Origin: HyVt-560 sp964577195
GTDB lineage: Bacteria; Pseudomonadota; Gammaproteobacteria; UWMA-0217
Assembly (NCBI GenBank): GCA_964577195.1
Contig: CAZNYF010000013.1
Span: forward strand, 1 to 31,034
Direction of reading: 5' to 3'
DNA length: 31,034 nucleotides
In this document: piece by piece, positions 26,547 through 31,034 of the stretch
Layout: each line of letters starts with the position of its first letter
Numbering within the stretch: the stretch's first letter is position 1
Made by a program: the position numbers and the translations under genes
The notes under the pieces: generated by a model
What the model saw: only the letters and a program-made list of their open reading frames with translations
What the model was told of the DNA's origin: nothing
The model's database searches: none

Positions 26547-27833
26547 TCACTGAGCAACGAGTTTTAGGCTTGTTGCTTGTGCTGAGGATAATGTAGCGGA
26601 CCAAAATCCATTCCAGGGGTTGATCTCGGCAGCGCCATCCAGAAGGATGTAATCGGTTCCATTGTATGTCCAGCCTTGGTCGTGGAAGAGGTTTTCAGTA
26701 TTTGCGGTGGCGGGTGAGCAGCCTGTTGGTGCCTGGCAGGTGCCGGACTGGCTGAGTACTCTGATTTGGTTCCATTGGCTGCGAATTGAGTTTGGGAACC
26801 CAACCATATTCCAGGTTATCGCTTGTGTCGTTGCCAGGGCTGTATCAAATTCTGTGGTCGCGGCTTGGTACTGATCAATGTCGATACTCAGGTCGGTACC
26901 TGTTAATTGGATTAGCCAGTAGCCGACACCCATTTTCAGGACACCATCAATACCGGGATTAACATAGGCGCTCGTTTGCGCGTCGTAGGAGAAAAGTGCC
27001 CAGCTGGAACCGTAATCAGCAGCGGGTAAATCATCCCCGAGAATTTCCCGGACGGTATTGTTTTCACCGGGATTTGCTGGCAGGGTAATTTGCAGCCATT
27101 GGTTATTAGGCAGCACTCGTCGAGCAATGTTTGCTTCACAATCCAGGTTGGTTGTGAAGCCTGTGCGGCGTGCAACGAAGCCATCAAAATCCAATGCTCC
27201 CGAAGCAATACTGGTGTTTCCACTGAGTACACCTAAACGTGCGCTAGCGAGATTTTGCAGGTGATTGTCCAGTCCGGTAATCATGCTGCTACAGGTAGCG
27301 GGTGAACCATCTATCTCTAGCAGTAGCTCTCCATCATAGGCGTCAACCGCTGTTGCCGTACGCCAGGTGAGTGCGATTGTATGCCAGCCAGGCGTCAAGG
27401 TTACGCCATTGAGTTCTGTGTCAAAATGCAAACCACGAGGGTCAGTTGCCTGTAAACGTGTCCGTAGTTGACCCTCAAACTCAGTGATGGAGAGTGAGAT
27501 CACTGATGAATTGTTAGCGTCGTAGGCAGCGAATACTTCTACTACGTTGTCGTTACCGAGATTCGCATTATCCATATATAGATTAAATTGTGCCGAATAT
27601 TCGTTGATTGCAGGTGAGAGACGTCCGAGTGTTCTATCTTCAACATAGGCTAGCCCGTCAAGCACCAGCCGCAATCCGCAATTTGCTTCAAAATGCTGCG
27701 GATCTTCAACGGCTTGCAGGGTGCCTGATGCGTTCTCAACCATAGTCCATCGTGCCAAAGAACAACCAAATGACGGTGCAGACATTAGGCAAACCAGAGC
27801 GAATAAAGTTCGAGATAACACTTTTAGGTTCAT
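26547..27833 (-). CDS. Secreted LamG/concanavalin-like protein
   Basis: The 428-residue protein has a signal peptide (LFALVCLMSAPSFG, cleavage before C or SLA). Residues about 40-230 look like a LamG/concanavalin A-type jelly roll: FNLYMDNANLG, a GWHTIALTWRTATAVDAYDGELLLEIDG hairpin and GALDFDGFVARR. The C-terminal 190 residues hold two diverged copies of an 80-residue module: QWLQITLP, WALFSYD and MGVGYWL in the first; TWNMVGFP, GWTYNGTDYILLDG and PWNGFWS in the second. The second carries a Cys pair (GTCQAPTGCSP). The start overlaps the DUF1501 stop by 4 bp (ATGA), so it is the last gene of the exported-protein operon. A carbohydrate or surface-binding role is inferred from the fold; no catalytic residues are recognised. 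Confidence 0.7.
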   Translation of the reverse strand: MNLKVLSRTLFALVCLMSAPSFGCSLARWTMVENASGTLQAVEDPQHFEANCGLRLVLDGLAYVEDRTLGRLSPAINEYSAQFNLYMDNANLGNDNVVEVFAAYDANNSSVISLSITEFEGQLRTRLQATDPRGLHFDTELNGVTLTPGWHTIALTWRTATAVDAYDGELLLEIDGSPATCSSMITGLDNHLQNLASARLGVLSGNTSIASGALDFDGFVARRTGFTTNLDCEANIARRVLPNNQWLQITLPANPGENNTVREILGDDLPAADYGSSWALFSYDAQTSAYVNPGIDGVLKMGVGYWLIQLTGTDLSIDIDQYQAATTEFDTALATTQAITWNMVGFPNSIRSQWNQIRVLSQSGTCQAPTGCSPATANTENLFHDQGWTYNGTDYILLDGAAEINPWNGFWSATLSSAQATSLKLVAQ

Positions 27834-29164
27834 GTCATATCCTCGAAACCATCCGCAAAAATATGATCCAGCGGGGTGGCGAGACTCAAATCTACACCCT
27901 GCATGACCCCCAAAGGTTTGTAATTAGAGTAACCAGGGAAGATCTGCGCCAGATTGGGGTTCCCCTGACGACGGATAATGACCTCGCTCAGGACATCGCG
28001 AAAATCCGTGGTTGCCATGATATCTTCTCCTAGGAATAACGCCTCGTTTTCCAGACCTCGCCAGTTACCGTAAAACTTTCCACCATTGACTGCGCCACCC
28101 AGCAACAATAGATCTGAACCATAGCCGTGATCAGTACCTGTATCCGCATTTTCTGTTAATCGTCGGCCAAACTCGGTTTGTACTACCAATGTCACCCGGT
28201 CGAGCAGTCCTGGCGTCGCTCCCAGATCGGCCATGAATGCGGCCAATGACAACGATAGTGGTGCTACTTTTTGGGTAGAAAAATAGCCGGTAAAATCTGC
28301 ATTGTCCTGACCATTGTGAGTGTCCCAACCGCCAAAATCTAGGCTTGCAACACGCAGACCGAGTTCACTATCCTTAACTATTTGAGCCAGCATTTTTAGT
28401 TGACTACCAAGATAGCTTTGCGGATAAACGGCTCCGCCTCCGGGGCTGTAATCAGAGAAATCTTTTTCTGCCATGACTTCCAGTGCTGTCACAGCATGAG
28501 CACCTGCCAGCTCAAGTGAACTACTGCCGCCATATAGTGACGGTAATGCTTCTAATGATCGGTTGTTCCAGGCCCAATGGGCGTTGCTGAGATTAAAACT
28601 TTCAGGATCATCCATGGTGAGCACGTAAGGATCACCGAGGAAGGAAGTCGGTGTATAAGATGAAGCCGACAAAGATGGAATTATAATGGATGTTGGCAAG
28701 TTATCCAGCGTGGCAAAATAGCGGGTTAGCCAGCCTTCTGTTGCACCTTTTTGGGCAGCGACGCCCGTTTCAACATAGGTCAGTGCATCAAAGTGGCTTC
28801 GCGAAGGCGTGGCAAGGTTACCGACCGCACGGACAATGGCGAGCTTGCCATCGTCAAATAATGGTTTCAATGGTGCGGCCGCTGGATGTAGACCAAACTG
28901 TCCGTCGAGATCCAGTGCGGCATTCTCGCCGCTAAGAGGAATTTGCAGGCGTGGTCTGGCGGTTTCGTAGATTGATCGATCATTACCGCTCAGTGGAGGG
29001 AACAAGCTAAGCCCGTCGCAGCCACCGCGTAGCATCATAACGATTAGAATATTGTCACTATCACCGGTTGCAGAGACCGCCAGTTTAAGGCCGCTTCCCA
29101 TCGCTGTCGCTACTCCAGCAGCGCAACAGGTTTTAATAAATTCTCTACGATTGAGTTTGATCAT
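27830..29164 (-). CDS. DUF1501 family protein, Tat-exported
   Basis: The protein (444 residues) begins with a twin-arginine signal, NRREFIKTCCAAGVATAMGS, as is usual for DUF1501. Family features include MMLRGGCDGLSLFPP near residue 43, FDALTYVETGV, SLDFGGWDTHNGQ near 273, LVVQTEFGRRLTENA and DHGYGSDLLLLGG. The D/H-rich segments resemble the alkaline phosphatase/sulfatase superfamily to which DUF1501 is distantly related, but no reaction is established. The C-terminus ends with LDHIFADGFEDMT, a short acidic-aromatic tail that I have seen on other secreted gammaproteobacterial proteins. The gene starts 22 bp after the DUF1800 stop and overlaps the LamG-like gene, forming an operon. DUF1501 and DUF1800 genes are commonly paired. 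Confidence 0.88.
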   Translation of the reverse strand: MIKLNRREFIKTCCAAGVATAMGSGLKLAVSATGDSDNILIVMMLRGGCDGLSLFPPLSGNDRSIYETARPRLQIPLSGENAALDLDGQFGLHPAAAPLKPLFDDGKLAIVRAVGNLATPSRSHFDALTYVETGVAAQKGATEGWLTRYFATLDNLPTSIIIPSLSASSYTPTSFLGDPYVLTMDDPESFNLSNAHWAWNNRSLEALPSLYGGSSSLELAGAHAVTALEVMAEKDFSDYSPGGGAVYPQSYLGSQLKMLAQIVKDSELGLRVASLDFGGWDTHNGQDNADFTGYFSTQKVAPLSLSLAAFMADLGATPGLLDRVTLVVQTEFGRRLTENADTGTDHGYGSDLLLLGGAVNGGKFYGNWRGLENEALFLGEDIMATTDFRDVLSEVIIRRQGNPNLAQIFPGYSNYKPLGVMQGVDLSLATPLDHIFADGFEDMT

Positions 29165-29186
29165 CGTTGAAACGGGCGCACTGCCG

Positions 29187-31034
29187 CTATCTCCGTAAAA
29201 ATTCAGGTGTCATTAGCAAAGTACTCACCATTGTTCGTAGGCCTGTTCGCCAGTAATAGGGCCAGCAACCATGGTCACCCTCTCCACAGTTGGTATCGGT
29301 TAGATCAATTGCAGTATCAAGATCCCAGTCTGGAGCAGTTTCAGCATCGATAAATTCTCTATTCGGGTGAGAGAGCAGAGCGGCGATACGCGTAACTTGC
29401 TGTGTATCAGGTATATATCCAAAAACGCGTTCAAACCAGAATATGGCGAGATTACTCGGGGTGGCTGAGGTGATCAGTCCGCTATCTAAGGCAGCCAGTG
29501 TGTCTTCTACCAGTGAGGTAAAATGCAGCAGTCTCCCGTTAACTTCATCCCAGCTGCCAAACACCAAATGATTGATTGCCCGCCAACTCATTGCCAGGGC
29601 ATTGGTACCTTGCCAGACAGCCCGTTTGTCAGGAAACCCGTTAGGTGGTGCCCAGGTAAACGGGTGATGCCCTGTCTGTTGTGAGTAGTATTCAAACTGA
29701 TCAGAAGGAAGCCAGTTGTTGCCAGTTTCGGATTCAACTTTCAGAGTGTAGTTGTGGCCCACTGCACGCATGGCGCTGACGATGGTTTCAAAGGGTTGTT
29801 TAACTTTTTCGCCAAAAGTTGTTTTAAACTCATTGGACAGGAGGATATGGCGCACGACCTGTTGGAGTTGATCGGCAGCCTGCCATTGGTTTTGAAAAAT
29901 GATCGCAGCGGATTCCACCAGCGAGTCCGATGGATTATCACTGATCAATCGGCGACACAATTTTTGGCAAATATACCGAGCTGTTCCGGGATGCGCTGCC
30001 AAAATGTCAAAAATATCCTGGCCATCTTTTAAATCAGCTTGGGCGGCCGGTATTGAGGTTCCTAACACCTGTTTGCTGCCGTTATCATGGAAGCCTGGGC
30101 GATAAGTGAATTCCGCCAGATTGGTCGCACCCGGATCTAGCCATTCAATAACAAAGGACCATCCTGTCAGAGCGCGAGCAACCTCTTTGACATCATTTTC
30201 TACAAAGCCAGTTGCAATACCGTTCTGTTGTGGAACTAACGCCGGGTCGGTGGCACCGAGATAATTGTCCGCACCGAGCGTGTGTAGCTCCATCAACTCA
30301 CGCGCATAATTTTCATTGGGGCTGTCACTGGAACTCACAAATTGATCCAGATAAAAAAGCATCGCTGTGCTTTTAGCGTTGGCTTCCAGCATCTGACGAA
30401 AGTTGCCGAGAATATGCGGGCGAATCACCTCTTGGTCATAGTGAACCCACACGGAGTGAATAGGATCATCCCAGGCATAAACATTGAAGTGGTTATGCCA
30501 GAACCCGGTCAATACTTCAGCGAGTTGTCGTTTGCTATGTACGGCACGCAGAAAAGTTGCGTTGGCAATTTCCTGAGCTGGGCGACGACGTACCCAATAA
30601 TCCACGTGCCGGGCATGGTCAGTCCATTGTTGTGTGAGGGATTTGTTCAGTGTCTGATAGGCCGGCTCATCATCGAGCCGCTGTTGCATCGCAGAGTCAT
30701 CAATATCATCGGGGTTGAGCTGTTCATCGACAAACGCCGTGAAACGGGCATTATCATCGCTACCAAGCGAATTAAAATGTTCGATATCTCCAGAGCGTAA
30801 GCCAAACCCCATATGGTTATGAGCAATCGCAACCAGAGGCGGTAGACTTAATGCGTTAGAAGGGGAAGAAGCGCGTGCGGGTGTTTTTGGATATAAACTT
30901 AACGCCTCTTTTCGTGCGTTAACCGGACGTATGGGTTGAGGTAAAAAATCGGGGCGAGGTTCAGCATTGGGGAAGTTGGGAGCGCGATTATTGTTCTGTT
31001 GATAACGCTTTTCTTTGTGACTTTCAAAACGCAC
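29187..31034 (-). CDS. DUF1800 family protein (5' end cut by the window)
   Basis: The 615 visible codons reach the window edge in an open frame; the GTG at 31034 could be a start, but the true start may lie outside. After about 65 Asn/Pro-rich residues without a visible signal peptide, the DUF1800 core begins (LVAIAHNHMGFG). Characteristic segments are LTGFWHNHFNVYAWDD (175-190), ENYARELMELHTLGADNYLG (241-260), ARALTGWSF, FHDNGSKQVLG, RYICQKLCRRL and, near the end, the TLLMTPEFLRR terminus typical of the family. The function is unknown; the family is usually exported and encoded beside DUF1501. It is the first visible gene of the operon running leftwards. Confidence 0.9.
   Translation of the reverse strand: MRFESHKEKRYQQNNNRAPNFPNAEPRPDFLPQPIRPVNARKEALSLYPKTPARASSPSNALSLPPLVAIAHNHMGFGLRSGDIEHFNSLGSDDNARFTAFVDEQLNPDDIDDSAMQQRLDDEPAYQTLNKSLTQQWTDHARHVDYWVRRRPAQEIANATFLRAVHSKRQLAEVLTGFWHNHFNVYAWDDPIHSVWVHYDQEVIRPHILGNFRQMLEANAKSTAMLFYLDQFVSSSDSPNENYARELMELHTLGADNYLGATDPALVPQQNGIATGFVENDVKEVARALTGWSFVIEWLDPGATNLAEFTYRPGFHDNGSKQVLGTSIPAAQADLKDGQDIFDILAAHPGTARYICQKLCRRLISDNPSDSLVESAAIIFQNQWQAADQLQQVVRHILLSNEFKTTFGEKVKQPFETIVSAMRAVGHNYTLKVESETGNNWLPSDQFEYYSQQTGHHPFTWAPPNGFPDKRAVWQGTNALAMSWRAINHLVFGSWDEVNGRLLHFTSLVEDTLAALDSGLITSATPSNLAIFWFERVFGYIPDTQQVTRIAALLSHPNREFIDAETAPDWDLDTAIDLTDTNCGEGDHGCWPYYWRTGLRTMVSTLLMTPEFLRR

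Noticed and set aside
30342..30800. 152-codon open frame on the plus strand inside the DUF1800 gene
   Set aside because: Antisense to conserved DUF1800 motifs; no family features of its own.

Overview
The window looks like chromosomal DNA of a Gram-negative gammaproteobacterium. An outer-membrane cellulose exporter (BcsC), a gammaproteobacterial-type FadI/FadJ pair, a long single-chain PurL, an RlmG-type 23S rRNA methyltransferase and Pseudomonas/Xanthomonas-style REP hairpins all point that way. I cannot name the genus. The sequence carries one scaffold gap of 100 Ns (16741-16840), so it comes from a draft assembly. No phage, insertion-sequence transposase, integrase or CRISPR array is visible.

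Left third, all on the minus strand (125-14112). Two operons are read right to left. The first has a permuted NlpC/P60-like hydrolase followed by fadI and fadJ, joined by two 4-bp ATGA overlaps. After about 250 bp comes a compact cellulose operon: a fused bcsA-bcsB gene (synthase with PilZ c-di-GMP sensor plus periplasmic BcsB), bcsZ (GH8 endoglucanase), bcsC (TPR plus beta-barrel) and a small secreted protein of unknown function whose start overlaps the bcsC stop. No bcsD, bcsQ, bcsE or bcsG is present.

Middle, plus strand (14482-19923). This is the most unusual part, a putative signalling module: an OmpR-type response regulator, a small coiled-coil protein, a membrane protein with a soluble roadblock/longin-like N-terminal half (broken by the gap), a Rab/Ras-like small GTPase lacking the usual switch II Gln, and a hybrid histidine kinase with receiver and HPt domains. 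The coiled-coil and membrane proteins share an N-terminal motif. A 162-bp full-length palindrome lies between the regulator and the rest; its arm differences all fit G-U pairs in a minus-strand RNA and none in a plus-strand RNA.

Right part (20038-31034). purL (plus strand) is followed by an inverted REP pair, tRNA-Arg(CCU), rlmG and a conserved hypothetical gene (both minus strand), and a second REP pair in the same orientation. The window ends with a minus-strand cluster of exported proteins: a DUF1800 protein (cut by the window edge), a Tat-exported DUF1501 protein with a C-terminal IFADGFE tail, and a LamG-like secreted protein. DUF1800/DUF1501 pairs are common in bacteria but their function is unknown.
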